A stretch of 64,000 nucleotides of DNA, from assembly GCA_947588675.1 (NCBI GenBank), contig CANPYY010000002.1, positions 1 through 64,000 on the forward strand, written 5' to 3'. This document shows, piece by piece, positions 24,604 to 34,122 of this stretch. The position numbers and the translations under genes were made by a program. The notes beneath the pieces were generated by a model that did no database searches, was not told the origin of the DNA, and saw only the letters and a program-made list of their open reading frames with translations. This DNA comes from an uncultured Lachnospiraceae bacterium (GTDB lineage Bacteria > Bacillota > Clostridia > Lachnospirales > Lachnospiraceae). Position 1 is the stretch's first letter, and each line of letters opens with the position of its first letter.

Positions 24604-26859
24604 CTACTGCATATCAAATTGCATAACATATTTATCCTTTTCAAAACCTTTTTCAACTGCATTTTCAACCGCTCGCCGTATGCCTTCAAGCACAATGATA
24701 TTATCTCCTTTAATATGGATAAGATACCTGTACATATTATTTGCCTTAAATACCTGATGCGGCGCAGGACCTATTATTATAGTGTCCGTATGTGTTTTTA
24801 TAATACTGTCTGCAGTTTTAAATGCAGTATCAGTAATATCTGCCGACAGTTTTTCCGAATCAGACGATATAAAAACGGTCATCATATATGATACCGGCGG
24901 ATACTTCATAATCTTCCTGTAGGCAATTTCCTGCTCAAAAAATGTTTTATAATCCTGTGCCGCAGCACAGGCTACTGCATAATGCTCAGGCTTGTACGTC
25001 TGTATAACAACATGTCCGGGAAGTTTTCCCCTTCCCGCCCTTCCTGCAGCCTGTACCAGAAGTTCAAATGTTTTTTCTGCAGAATGGAAATCATTTATAT
25101 GGAGCGTCATATCCGCAGCCAATATTCCTACAAGTGTCACAAGAGGAAAATCATGCCCTTTTACTATCATCTGAGTACCTATCAGAATATCGGCCTCATG
25201 ATTTGCAAACGCCGCAAGTATTTTTTCATGTCCATCCTTTCCTGATGTGGTATCCGAATCCATTCGCATGATTTTCGCCTGCGGAAATGTCTTTTGTATA
25301 AGTTCTTCAATTTTCTGCGTACCTGCGCCAAACCCTCCTATATAGGCGGACCGGCATTTAGGACATCTCGTAACCGTAGTTGTTTCATATCCGCACATAT
25401 GGCACATCATTTTATTTGTATTCTTTGTATAATGTATAGTAAGTGATATATCGCAATTCGGGCATTTAATGCTCTCCCCACAGTTTCTGCATGAAACAAA
25501 CCCGGTATATCCGCGTCTGTTTATAAAAAGCATTGCCTGTTCTTTTCTTTTCAGGCATTCTGATATTTTATTATAAAGCGTCCGGCTTAACATAGAATAA
25601 TTTTTACGTCTTATCTCAAGCCGCATATCCACTACTTCAACTTCCGGCAAAGATGCCCTGCCCGTTCTTTCATGAAGTTCATATTTTATAATTTTATCCT
25701 CATAAGGATAATCAGGCTGCGTCCTGTAATAAGTATCAACCGACGGCGTGGCTGACCCCAGCAGAAGCACTGCGTTATGAAGCCCGGCAAGTTTCTTTGC
25801 AACTTCACGCGCATGGTATTTCGGAGGCGTTTCACTCTTATAACTGTCCTCATGTTCTTCGTCTATTATTATAAGTCCAAGTCTTTCAAACGGTACAAAC
25901 AAAGCAGAACGCGGCCCTATTATTATATCTATCTCACCTTTTTCAGCCCGTTCATACTGATCATATCTTTCTCCTGCCGACATCCGGGAATTAAGTATTG
26001 ATACTCTGTCTTTAAATCTCCTGTAAAACCTCTGAACAGTCTGATATGTAAGGGCAATCTCCGGAATCAGCATTATTACCTGTCTGTTATCTGCTATAAC
26101 TTTTTCTATGACCGACATATAAACTTCCGTCTTTCCGCTTCCGGTTACTCCATGCAGCAGAAATGTCATATTCTTATGCTGTTTATACCCTTCAATAATT
26201 CCATCTGCGGCTTTTTTCTGTTCATCATTAAGTATAACCTTTTTATCCGGCATCTCTGCATCCGAAATCGGCGTACGGTACATCCTGCTACTCTTTATAT
26301 CTATTATATCTTTACCCAAAAGCGAATTAAGCGTAGACATTGAAATATTCAGATGTTTTCTGACATATCTGTAATCAAGGCTCCCCTTTTTAATAAGTTC
26401 CCCTAACAGCCTGACCATTGCAGCGGAATTTTTCCTTTTTTCAAGAACCGATAACAATGCTTCGGCATCTTTATAAGCCGCTTTAAGTACGACCTCTTTT
26501 TCCGTAACCTCTCTTACCTTTTTCTTTACCGGCATTATTGTCCTTATTGCGTCGTTCATTGTCGAACCGTAATACTCTTTCATCCAGCATGCAAGAGAAA
26601 GAAGCGCCTGCGTTGCAGTTATACCCTTTTTCGATACGGTTTCAATACTTTTAATCCTGTTTTCATCAAATTTCGGTTTATCGGATATTCCTACAACATA
26701 GCCGTTTATCATCCTGTTACCCTTACCAAACGGTATTATTACAGGCGTACCCGCTTTTATATCTTTTTGCATTTCAGGCGGTATTTTATATTGGTACGTT
26801 TTATCCAGAGCTTCTATGGATATATCTACTATTACATCTGCATAAAGTGTCCGCAGCAT
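24604..26859 (-). CDS. priA: primosomal replication restart helicase
   Basis: A 751-residue DNA helicase (732 in E. coli) that reloads the replisome at stalled forks. The N-terminal 3'-DNA-binding part (1-105), the helicase core with Walker A GVTGSGKTEVYM and DEEHEDSYKSE, and the eight-cysteine zinc region (CRNCGESIKCPNCDIS, CHMCGYETTTVTRCPKC) are complete. GAGGAGAGG stands before ATG 26859; an ATG nine codons upstream overlaps murF. It follows murF after 13 bases. Confidence 0.96.
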   Translation of the reverse strand: MLRTLYADVIVDISIEALDKTYQYKIPPEMQKDIKAGTPVIIPFGKGNRMINGYVVGISDKPKFDENRIKSIETVSKKGITATQALLSLACWMKEYYGSTMNDAIRTIMPVKKKVREVTEKEVVLKAAYKDAEALLSVLEKRKNSAAMVRLLGELIKKGSLDYRYVRKHLNISMSTLNSLLGKDIIDIKSSRMYRTPISDAEMPDKKVILNDEQKKAADGIIEGYKQHKNMTFLLHGVTGSGKTEVYMSVIEKVIADNRQVIMLIPEIALTYQTVQRFYRRFKDRVSILNSRMSAGERYDQYERAEKGEIDIIIGPRSALFVPFERLGLIIIDEEHEDSYKSETPPKYHAREVAKKLAGLHNAVLLLGSATPSVDTYYRTQPDYPYEDKIIKYELHERTGRASLPEVEVVDMRLEIRRKNYSMLSRTLYNKISECLKRKEQAMLFINRRGYTGFVSCRNCGESIKCPNCDISLTIHYTKNTNKMMCHMCGYETTTVTRCPKCRSAYIGGFGAGTQKIEELIQKTFPQAKIMRMDSDTTSGKDGHEKILAAFANHEADILIGTQMIVKGHDFPLVTLVGILAADMTLHINDFHSAEKTFELLVQAAGRAGRGKLPGHVVIQTYKPEHYAVACAAAQDYKTFFEQEIAYRKIMKYPPVSYMMTVFISSDSEKLSADITDTAFKTADSIIKTHTDTIIIGPAPHQVFKANNMYRYLIHIKGDNIIVLEGIRRAVENAVEKGFEKDKYVMQFDMQ

Positions 26860-26872
26860 ATATTCCTCTCCT

Positions 26873-28315
26873 CTACATAAGCGCATTTACTATTTCATCC
26901 ATTTTCATTCCCCGCGAGCCTTTAATTATTGCAATATCCCCGGCGCTAAGATTTTCTTTCAGGTAATCTGTTACATCTTTTTTATCCTTATATTTTATTA
27001 CGGTTATCCCCGGAACTTTTTTTGCTTCATCGGCGATAAAACCTGCCGCATCTCCAAACGTAATAAGCACATCCGTTTTTCTGCCTTTTTCATATTCGCC
27101 CGCAATATAACTGCCAAGCTCCCTGTGAAGGCTCTCGGACGCGTTTCCAAGCTCCAGTATATCGGCAAGGACGGCGTATCTTTTACCCGTACACGCCCTG
27201 TCCCACATTACGTTTAACGTACTTTTTACCGAGTCGGGGCTTGCATTATAGGTATCATCAATAACCGTTGCTCCGTTTATAATATATTCCTGCCCCCTCA
27301 TTGCCATAGGACGGTACTTAGAAAGGTTTATGGCGGCTTTCCTCACGTCTGTTCCAAGTATGTCAGAAACCGTAAGCGCTGCCGCAGCATTATGTACATT
27401 ATGTATTCCTGATACATTAAGTTTTACATGTATTTTATCCTTTCCCGCAACATCAAAGTCAAATTCTGTCCCCGTTCCTGCATATTCAATATTATATGCC
27501 CTGTAAAGACACGAATCCGCACTTCCATACATTACCACAGAAGCATTTTTTATTTTCTCTGTTGTCTTCTGAGTAAGTCCCAGATTTTCATAATCATAAA
27601 TCTTACAAAGCATATCGTCATTACCGCACACAGCCATTACTCCGTCTTTTTCTTCCATGCCCTCCGCTATCCTCAGTTTTTCACGTCTGATATTTTCTCT
27701 GGAACCAAGCTGGGCTATATGGGACACGCCTATATTTGTAACTACGCATACTTTTGGCAAAGCCATGTTTGTAAGCCTGTCCATTTCATTATTTTCACTT
27801 ATACCCATTTCAATAACCGCCGCTTCATAACATCTTTCCAGTTCAAACATCATAAGTGCAACGCCTATCTGGCTGTTTTTATTTCCATACGTCTTTAATA
27901 CTTTTTTATCCGCCGAAAGCGCGCAGGCTATCATTTCTTTTGTGGTTGTTTTGCCAACGCTTCCCGTAACACCAACAACAGGAATATCAAATCTGCGTCT
28001 GTACCATACTGCCGCCTTTTGAAGCGCTTCTACCGTATCTTCAACCATTATTGCATATTTGCCGCAGGGTACTTTTTCCTCTCCGATATCTTCCGATATA
28101 AGCACTGCCAGCGCTCCGAGTTTAAAAGCAATTTCAGCAAACTTGTGTCCGTTTACCCGCTCTCCTTTTATACATACAAACAACGAATTTTCTACTATAA
28201 TTCCTGAATCAATATCTATTCTGCTGATATATGCTTTATCAGCTTTATCCTTATTGCCGTAATACAGTTTTCCCCCTGTTGCTTCTACTATATCTTTTAT
28301 ACTGATTTTTTCCAT
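26873..28315 (-). CDS. murF: UDP-MurNAc-tripeptide:D-Ala-D-Ala ligase
   Basis: A 480-residue Mur ligase that adds D-Ala-D-Ala in the last cytoplasmic step of peptidoglycan precursor synthesis. Motifs are GVTGSVGKTTTKEM (P-loop), GNKNSQIGVAL, the acidic EMGISENNEMDRL and the C-terminal DDTYNASPDS. Its ATG overlaps the murE stop codon (TAATG) and TGGAGG lies just before, so the two are translationally coupled. Confidence 0.95.
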   Translation of the reverse strand: MEKISIKDIVEATGGKLYYGNKDKADKAYISRIDIDSGIIVENSLFVCIKGERVNGHKFAEIAFKLGALAVLISEDIGEEKVPCGKYAIMVEDTVEALQKAAVWYRRRFDIPVVGVTGSVGKTTTKEMIACALSADKKVLKTYGNKNSQIGVALMMFELERCYEAAVIEMGISENNEMDRLTNMALPKVCVVTNIGVSHIAQLGSRENIRREKLRIAEGMEEKDGVMAVCGNDDMLCKIYDYENLGLTQKTTEKIKNASVVMYGSADSCLYRAYNIEYAGTGTEFDFDVAGKDKIHVKLNVSGIHNVHNAAAALTVSDILGTDVRKAAINLSKYRPMAMRGQEYIINGATVIDDTYNASPDSVKSTLNVMWDRACTGKRYAVLADILELGNASESLHRELGSYIAGEYEKGRKTDVLITFGDAAGFIADEAKKVPGITVIKYKDKKDVTDYLKENLSAGDIAIIKGSRGMKMDEIVNALM

Positions 28316-29892
28316 TATGTCCTCCATTTATTATTATAATTCTTTATAATCTCCGAATCCGACATGTGGTATCTTGTTCCCATAATTTCCTGATAAGTTT
28401 CATGCCCTTTTCCCGCAACTATTACCATATCGCCTTTTTTTGCTTTACACAGCGCAGTTTCTATAGCCTTTTGCCTGTCAGGTATCATAACGTATTTTCC
28501 ATTGTCAAATGAAATCCTGTCATTTGCAATCATGTCGCTTTTGTTTAAAACCGTAAGTATTCCCTGTTCAATATCTTTCATAATATCAAACGGATTTTCA
28601 TATCTTGGATTATCCGAAGTAACTACGGTAATATCCGACAGTTTTGCCGACACTTCTCCCATTTTAAATCTTCTCTCCCGGGATCTGTTGCCGCCGCATC
28701 CGAATACCGTTATAAGCTTTCCTTCCGTATATTTTCTCATTGACTCAAGCAGAAGTTCAAGACTTATTTCATTATGCGCATAATCCACTATTACGGAATA
28801 TCCGGTATTAAAAGTAACAACCTCAAGCCTTCCTTTTACTGAAAAATCTGCTAATATGCCAGCCATAAAAGCAAGTCCTTCACTCATATGGTTTTCTGAC
28901 AGAATTATATCACATACCGTTATTGCTGCCAAAGCATTGTATACGGAAAATATTCCGGGAAGGTTAAGAGTAAACACATGCCTTCTTTCATCCTCACCCT
29001 TCCTGCATATATTTGCGGCAAACATAACCCCAAGCGTACCGTCCGTAAGCGACAGATTTACCCTGTCGGCATATGTCATACTGTTCACAGAGTCAAAGCC
29101 GCGTGTGTTTTTACCTATCCCAAAACATGATATCCTGCCTGCTATGCTGCTGTTTCTCATAAACAGCGCATGTTCATCATCCTTATTAAATATACCATGT
29201 CTGCTCTGTTCAAACAACATTGATTTGCACTTTATATATTCATCCATGTCACCATGCTCATCTTTTCCTATATGGTCCCTGGACAGATTGGTAAATATCC
29301 CGTAATCAAATATTATTCCGCTTACCCTGCTCATTTTAAGCGCCTGTGACGATACTTCCATAATCACTGCCTGTACGCCGTTTTCATACATTTCTGCAAG
29401 CACCTTGTGCAGTTTTACCGGTTCAGGAGTCGTATTTTCATTTAACCGCGATATATTACCGTATTTTATTTCTATGCTTCCAATAAGACCTGTTTTTAAG
29501 CCTGCGCCGCCAAGTATGCTTTCTATCATATAAGCCGTCGTCGTCTTGCCTTTAGTCCCGGTAATTCCAATCATCAGCATTTTTTCCGACGGTCTGTTAT
29601 AATATGACATTGACATATAAGCAGCCGCCTGCCTTGTGCTTTTCACCATAATTACGGTTATTCCCTCTGTTACTTCTACCGGTTTTTCACATATTACCGC
29701 TAATGCGCCTTTATATACAGCCTGTTGCGCCATAGCGTGCGAATCCTTATGAGCGCCTTTAAGGCATATAAAGACCGAACCGTTTACCATATCCCTTGTA
29801 TCTATACATATATCCGTTACTTTAGTATGTACATCTCCCTGTATTACCCTGTATTTTATTCCTGCTAAAAGCTCTAAAAGACTGCGCTCCAT
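28315..29892 (-). CDS. murE: UDP-MurNAc-L-Ala-D-Glu:meso-diaminopimelate ligase
   Basis: A 525-residue Mur ligase. P-loop GITGTKGKTTTAYM and the central NENTTPEP and EVSSQAL motifs are present. The C-terminal DNPRYENP is the signature that selects meso-diaminopimelate over lysine, so the organism makes DAP-type peptidoglycan, in agreement with dapF, dapB and dapA directly upstream. Starts two bases after the dapF stop region with AGGTAGG. Confidence 0.95.
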   Translation of the reverse strand: MERSLLELLAGIKYRVIQGDVHTKVTDICIDTRDMVNGSVFICLKGAHKDSHAMAQQAVYKGALAVICEKPVEVTEGITVIMVKSTRQAAAYMSMSYYNRPSEKMLMIGITGTKGKTTTAYMIESILGGAGLKTGLIGSIEIKYGNISRLNENTTPEPVKLHKVLAEMYENGVQAVIMEVSSQALKMSRVSGIIFDYGIFTNLSRDHIGKDEHGDMDEYIKCKSMLFEQSRHGIFNKDDEHALFMRNSSIAGRISCFGIGKNTRGFDSVNSMTYADRVNLSLTDGTLGVMFAANICRKGEDERRHVFTLNLPGIFSVYNALAAITVCDIILSENHMSEGLAFMAGILADFSVKGRLEVVTFNTGYSVIVDYAHNEISLELLLESMRKYTEGKLITVFGCGGNRSRERRFKMGEVSAKLSDITVVTSDNPRYENPFDIMKDIEQGILTVLNKSDMIANDRISFDNGKYVMIPDRQKAIETALCKAKKGDMVIVAGKGHETYQEIMGTRYHMSDSEIIKNYNNKWRT

Positions 29893-29896
29893 ATAC

Positions 29897-30730
29897 CTAC
29901 CTGTTTACCTCCCCTGTAAATACTTCATTTGCATCTCCGAAAAGATATACATTTCCTGACTTTATATCATATGTAACCTTCAGTATTCCTCCGGGCATTA
30001 TAATATCAGCTTCATTTCCACATCTGTTTGTCACATATCCTGCAACAAGCGCTGCGCATGCGCCGGTACCGCATGCCATTGTCATTCCGCTTCCCCTTTC
30101 CCAGATACCCATTTTCAACTTTCTTTCTGAAATAACCTGAACAAACATCACGTTTGTACGGTCCGGAAACATTGCATCGTTTTCTATTAATTTACCTTCT
30201 GTTTCTATATCAATTTTATCTACATCATCAGTAAATATTACCGTGTGCGGATTTCCCATGCTAAGACATGTCGCCGTGTAGTTTTTGTTTCCAATACATA
30301 TATTTTTGTCAATCACTTTTTCGGCATCTGTATAAACCGGTATAAGCTGCGGTTCAAATACAGGTTTCCCCATATCCGCTTTTGCTGCGGATATATGTAC
30401 CCCGTCGCCATACAGCCACAGCTTTCTTATACCCGCATCGGTTTCCACACGAAGTACGGTTTTTATTGTCATCCGTCTTTCAAACGCATATTTACCCAGG
30501 CATCTTATGCCGTTTCCGCACATTCTGCCTCTCGAACCGTCCGCATTGTACATTTCCATTTTTATATCCGCAACTTCTGAATCTCCGGCAATTATAAGCC
30601 CGTCCGCTCCTATTCCCGTTTTTCTGTCGCTGAGTTTAATTGCTTCCCTGCCGGCATCAATTCCTTTCATATCACGCTCCATAACAAAAATATAGTCGTT
30701 TCCGCACCCGTGAAGCTTGGCAAACTGCAT
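29897..30730 (-). CDS. dapF: diaminopimelate epimerase
   Basis: A 277-residue enzyme that makes meso-DAP from LL-DAP for lysine and peptidoglycan. The two catalytic cysteines are in MCGNGIRCLG and ACGTGACAAL. The ribosome site GGAGG lies inside the 3' arm of a 14 bp terminator hairpin that follows dapB, and seven U residues connect it to the ATG. This makes both read-through and translation of dapF depend on the hairpin. It heads the murE-murF-priA-def-fmt series. Confidence 0.96.
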   Translation of the reverse strand: MQFAKLHGCGNDYIFVMERDMKGIDAGREAIKLSDRKTGIGADGLIIAGDSEVADIKMEMYNADGSRGRMCGNGIRCLGKYAFERRMTIKTVLRVETDAGIRKLWLYGDGVHISAAKADMGKPVFEPQLIPVYTDAEKVIDKNICIGNKNYTATCLSMGNPHTVIFTDDVDKIDIETEGKLIENDAMFPDRTNVMFVQVISERKLKMGIWERGSGMTMACGTGACAALVAGYVTNRCGNEADIIMPGGILKVTYDIKSGNVYLFGDANEVFTGEVNR

Positions 30731-30774
30731 AAAAAAACCTCCGCATATACTTTGACTTTTAAGTATATGCGGAG
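30731..30774 (-). terminator. terminator after dapB that also covers the dapF ribosome site
   Basis: CTCCGCATATACTT and AAGTATATGCGGAG form a perfect 14 bp stem with an eight-base loop; on the minus strand seven Ts follow and then the dapF ATG. GGAGG of the 3' arm is the only ribosome site for dapF. Confidence 0.85.
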
Positions 30775-30803
30775 AATATAACCTTCATTCCTTATTATAC
30801 TAT

Positions 30804-31559
30804 CTATTCCATAACATCTGACATATCATAAAGCCCCGGCTTCTTATCTGCAAGATATTTTGCCGCTGCAATTGCTCCTTTTGCAAATATCGCCTTGGAA
30901 TGCGCAGAATGAGATATGGTAATCACCTCGTCCGTCCCTGCAAATATCACATCATGCTCGCCTACTATATTTCCACCGCGAACCGCCGATATTCCCAGTT
31001 CCTTTTTATCACGTTTCTTCCTTACCCTGCTTCTGTCAAACACATATTCAAAACAGCCGTCCATTTCATTATTCATAACATCTGCAAGGGCAAGCGCCGT
31101 ACCTGAAGGAGCGTCAAGCTTCTGATTATGATGTTTTTCAACAATCTCAACATCAAATCCCTCAGGAGAAAGATGCTTTACTGCATAGGAAAGAAGCTTC
31201 ATTATTACGTTTATTCCTATAGACATATTGGCTGAACGCAAAACAGCAATATGCTTCGCCGCTTCATTTACCTTGTTAAGCTGTTCCTCTGAAAGCCCCG
31301 TCGTACACAAAACAACAGGCTTTCCCATACGAACCGCATAATCTATTAGCCCGTCAATCGCACTGGCATTTGAAAAATCAATAATTACATCATAATCTAC
31401 GTTACAGTCGTTCAGATTGCGAAAAACCGGATAATAATTATCTATCCCATCATAACTGTCAACCCCGGCAACAATTCCTGCACATTCATCGTCTTTTGCA
31501 AGTCCGGTAATGACCTGACCCATTTTTCCATTACATCCGTGCATCAATATCTTTATCAT
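30804..31559 (-). CDS. dapB: 4-hydroxy-tetrahydrodipicolinate reductase
   Basis: A 251-residue NAD(P)H-dependent reductase, second of the lysine/DAP branch. It has the N-terminal GCNGKMGQVI nucleotide loop, the VVLCTTGLS loop and the catalytic VEKHHNQKLDAPSGTAL block. It follows dapA by 22 bases and is controlled by the lysine riboswitch upstream of dapA. Confidence 0.96.
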   Translation of the reverse strand: MIKILMHGCNGKMGQVITGLAKDDECAGIVAGVDSYDGIDNYYPVFRNLNDCNVDYDVIIDFSNASAIDGLIDYAVRMGKPVVLCTTGLSEEQLNKVNEAAKHIAVLRSANMSIGINVIMKLLSYAVKHLSPEGFDVEIVEKHHNQKLDAPSGTALALADVMNNEMDGCFEYVFDRSRVRKKRDKKELGISAVRGGNIVGEHDVIFAGTDEVITISHSAHSKAIFAKGAIAAAKYLADKKPGLYDMSDVME

Positions 31560-31581
31560 CTTATCCGTCCTCTCAGATTAA

Positions 31582-32475
31582 TTATGCTACTACGTTAATA
31601 CCCGCCTTTTTCATTTCAACCGCAAGAACCTGCGCATGTTCGTCTTCCATTTCAGTGAGCGGAAGCCTGAGCGGTCCAACCCCAAGTCCCATAAGGTTCA
31701 TGGCTTTCTTAACCGGTATTGGGTTGACCTCGGAAAACAGCGCATGTATAAGCGGAAGGTACTTTAACTGCATTGCGCAGCTTTCCTTCGTATTGCCGTT
31801 AAGATATAATTCCGTTATATCATGCGTTTCTTTAGGAAGTATATTTGATAATACTGATATTACGCCCTTGCCTCCAAGCGACATAATAGGTACAATCTGA
31901 TCGTCGTTTCCCGAATATACGTCAAGCTCTCCCTGTGAATAATACATAAGGTCTGCCACCTGTGAAATATCACCGTTTGCTTCTTTTACCGCAACAATGT
32001 TTTCAGCATTTTTTCCAAGCCATGCAAGCGTCTTAGATTCAATATTTACTCCTGTACGTCCTTTAATATTATATAATATTATAGGCAGGTCAACAGATTT
32101 TGCAATACTGAGGAAGTGCTTTTTCAGTCCCTCCTGCGTAGCTTTATTATAATAAGGCGATACAACCAAAAGTCCGTCGGCTCCGCGTATCTGCGCTTCT
32201 TTTGACAGATATACCGCCGTATCGGTACAGTTTGAACCTGTTCCTGCAATAACCGGTATTCTTTTCTTTGTAAAATCTACAACCGCCTTAATACATTCCA
32301 GATGTTCCTCGTGCGTAAGCGTAGATGCCTCGCCGGTAGTTCCGCAAACGACAATGGCGTCCGTACCGCCTTCTACCTGCATCTCCACAAGTTCCGCCAG
32401 TTTTTCATAATTAACCTCGCCATTTTCTTTCATAGGCGTTACAAGCGCAACACCTGCACCTTTAAAAACAGACAT
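31582..32475 (-). CDS. dapA: 4-hydroxy-tetrahydrodipicolinate synthase
   Basis: A 297-residue TIM-barrel lyase that condenses pyruvate with aspartate semialdehyde, the committed step to DAP and lysine. Motifs are GTTGEASTLT, the catalytic tyrosine in IILYNIKGRTG and the Schiff-base lysine in VAVKEANGD. GGAGGAG precedes the ATG. The lysine riboswitch and its terminator lie directly upstream. Confidence 0.97.
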   Translation of the reverse strand: MSVFKGAGVALVTPMKENGEVNYEKLAELVEMQVEGGTDAIVVCGTTGEASTLTHEEHLECIKAVVDFTKKRIPVIAGTGSNCTDTAVYLSKEAQIRGADGLLVVSPYYNKATQEGLKKHFLSIAKSVDLPIILYNIKGRTGVNIESKTLAWLGKNAENIVAVKEANGDISQVADLMYYSQGELDVYSGNDDQIVPIMSLGGKGVISVLSNILPKETHDITELYLNGNTKESCAMQLKYLPLIHALFSEVNPIPVKKAMNLMGLGVGPLRLPLTEMEDEHAQVLAVEMKKAGINVVA

Positions 32476-32552
32476 TATAAATCTCCTCCATTCAAAATAA
32501 TTTTACTCAGAGTACACTTTCCACTGGATATGCGCCGCAAATTTCCTGCAAA

Positions 32553-32584
32553 ACCGAAAAGGACCGACACAAAGTGCCGGTCCT
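32553..32584 (-). terminator. intrinsic terminator of the lysine riboswitch
   Basis: On the minus strand GGACCGGCAC-TTT-GTGTCGGTCC with one G-T pair, followed by TTTTCGGTTTTG. It is the expression platform that stops transcription before dapA when lysine is bound. Confidence 0.9.
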
Positions 32585-32605
32585 GTATCTTTCACAAATC
32601 CACCT

Positions 32606-32768
32606 GATAGCACTCCATCAAATAATGATGACAGTCATATGGCTATTAACCATATGCCCAGTAAGAAAAGCAACAGGACTTTTCCCCTTCGGCGTCATTT
32701 CCTTTCACGGATTTTCTTCTACACCTGAATGTATCTAACCCGGTACTTATAAAAAACGCACCTCTATC
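32606..32768 (-). ncRNA. lysine riboswitch (L-box)
   Basis: The minus strand shows the conserved L-box blocks in order: GATAGAGGTGCG, AGTACC, GTGAAAGGAAATGACGCCGA, AAGTCCTGTTGCTT, the GGGCATATGG/CCATATGACTGTCA stem and TGGAGTGCTATC. GATAG and CTATC at the two ends close helix P1. It precedes dapA and a strong terminator, so lysine would switch off dapA-dapB. Confidence 0.95.
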
Positions 32769-32793
32769 ATATATATATCTATAATGTATATAA

Positions 32794-32822
32794 AATGTAA
32801 CACCTGTCGTTTTATTTGTCAA
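32794..32822 (-). promoter_or_regulatory. promoter of the riboswitch-dapA-dapB unit
   Basis: On the minus strand TTGACA (32822-32817), a 17-base spacer and TACATT (32799-32794). The -35 overlaps the last codons of the cobalamin adenosyltransferase gene. Confidence 0.75.
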
Positions 32823-33313
32823 GCCTCATTTTTTATAAGCCTTATTTCAGAAACGACGTCTATATGCTGTAACAGTTCTTTTGGAATATATTTTCCTGTC
32901 ATAACAAGACTGGTATGGTTTCCGCATCGGTTGATAAGCCTGTATATGTCCTGTATATTTATCATGCCCAAATCAAGCAGCCCAAGCACCTCGTCAAGAA
33001 CGAGCATATCGCACTCTCCTGTTTCAGCGACTTTATTGGCAAAGCAAAATCCGTTCATTATATTCTGGGCTTCTTCTTCCCTCTGCGAACTATCCAGTTT
33101 ATCATAACTCTCAGTTTCTTTTTCAAAACAGAATATCTTTATATCCGGCTCAAGCTTTTTAATACATCTGTATTCATCAAGCCTGTTACCTTTCAGAAAC
33201 CTTATGAATATAACATTCTGTCCTGCGCTTACTGCCTGTATACTTTTACCTATTGCCGCTGATGTCTTTCCCTGACCTTCACCATATATGACCTGTATAA
33301 CATGATTATCCAT
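32819..33313 (-). CDS. cobO: cob(I)alamin adenosyltransferase, CobO/BtuR type
   Basis: A 164-residue P-loop protein that makes adenosylcobalamin from ATP and reduced cobalamin. It has the characteristic YGEGQGKTSAAIG loop, FLKG after strand 2 and LVLDEVLGLLDLG. Its C-terminus is slightly short against E. coli BtuR (about 196). No other cobalamin gene is in the window. The dapA promoter begins in its stop codon region. Related proteins sometimes act outside cobalamin synthesis, so the precise role is inferred. Confidence 0.88.
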   Translation of the reverse strand: MDNHVIQVIYGEGQGKTSAAIGKSIQAVSAGQNVIFIRFLKGNRLDEYRCIKKLEPDIKIFCFEKETESYDKLDSSQREEEAQNIMNGFCFANKVAETGECDMLVLDEVLGLLDLGMINIQDIYRLINRCGNHTSLVMTGKYIPKELLQHIDVVSEIRLIKNEA

Positions 33314-33388
33314 GATTTCCTCCTGATTAACGAAAGCCCCGTATCAAAAAACATAGCCATTCTATCACATCGTTTAAGGAAATGCAAA

Positions 33389-34042
33389 TCATCCCTCAGA
33401 AGCTTCTTCTATTACACACTCAAGTTTACTTACCGAAACTTCATACGCTACTCTCTTTTCAACTTCGTCCTCACTAATTTTTTTCTGGTATTCACGGCTC
33501 TGTATGCGTCCCCATATCTGCACATGACTTCCTACATTAAACGTTTCCGCATACCTGGCATTTCTTCCCCAGCATATGCACGGTATATAATCCGATTTAC
33601 CGTAAGGCCTGTTCACTGCAAGCAAAACATCCGCTATTTCGCGTCCCAGCGGCGTTTTTCTGTAAATAGGCGGCTTGCATATATAGCCATCAAGGAATAT
33701 CTGATTAGGTTTCTGAAGCTCTGCATCATTCTCTGACGTTTCCACTATATTTACTTCCCTTACAAACACTGACAGCACAAGTCTGTTTTTAGTTTCCTCA
33801 TGACGGTTATATGACCTGAACTGCCCCGTAGCTTCAAGGAAACATCCCCTGTAATCCTGTTTGGTATCAATAAGTCTCTCGGATATCATAAGCGGAATGA
33901 CATCATACGCATCGCTAAGCCTCGGCACTGAAAGCTCAAGTATGTAAAAGCCTTCTCCGTATACCTCATGACTGAATACAAACTCACTTACCACCTCACC
34001 TGAAATAACTACCTGATTATTAGTAAAAACTTTATCCGGCAT
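33389..34042 (-). CDS. single-stranded DNA-binding-like protein with two OB folds
   Basis: A 217-residue protein from ATG 34042 (GGGAG ten bases ahead). Residues about 10-105 and 110-205 each look like an SSB-type OB fold: the first has VVISGEVVSEFVFSHEVYG, the second IFLDGYICKPPIYRKTPLGR with ADVLLAVNRPYGKSDYIPC and the VQIWGRIQSREYQKK strand. The second half is the closer match to bacterial SSB. No acidic DDDIPF-type SSB tail is present; the end is EEASEG. Tandem OB forms of this kind occur in Clostridia beside the normal SSB. Its promoter contains a perfect palindrome, so the gene is probably repressed. Confidence 0.8.
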   Translation of the reverse strand: MPDKVFTNNQVVISGEVVSEFVFSHEVYGEGFYILELSVPRLSDAYDVIPLMISERLIDTKQDYRGCFLEATGQFRSYNRHEETKNRLVLSVFVREVNIVETSENDAELQKPNQIFLDGYICKPPIYRKTPLGREIADVLLAVNRPYGKSDYIPCICWGRNARYAETFNVGSHVQIWGRIQSREYQKKISEDEVEKRVAYEVSVSKLECVIEEASEG

Positions 34043-34093
34043 AAATCCAAACTCCCTTCTTCTAAAAAATGTACTTTTAATATGGTATACTGT

Positions 34094-34122
34094 ATTATAT
34101 TCCAAATTTTGGAATTTGTAAA
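34094..34122 (-). promoter_or_regulatory. promoter with palindromic operator for the SSB-like gene
   Basis: On the minus strand TTTACA (34122-34117), a 17-base spacer and TATAAT (34099-34094). The spacer contains the 15 bp palindrome TTCCAAAATTTGGAA (34100-34114). A second TTCCAAAAT half lies 21 bp upstream (34127-34135). Confidence 0.7.
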
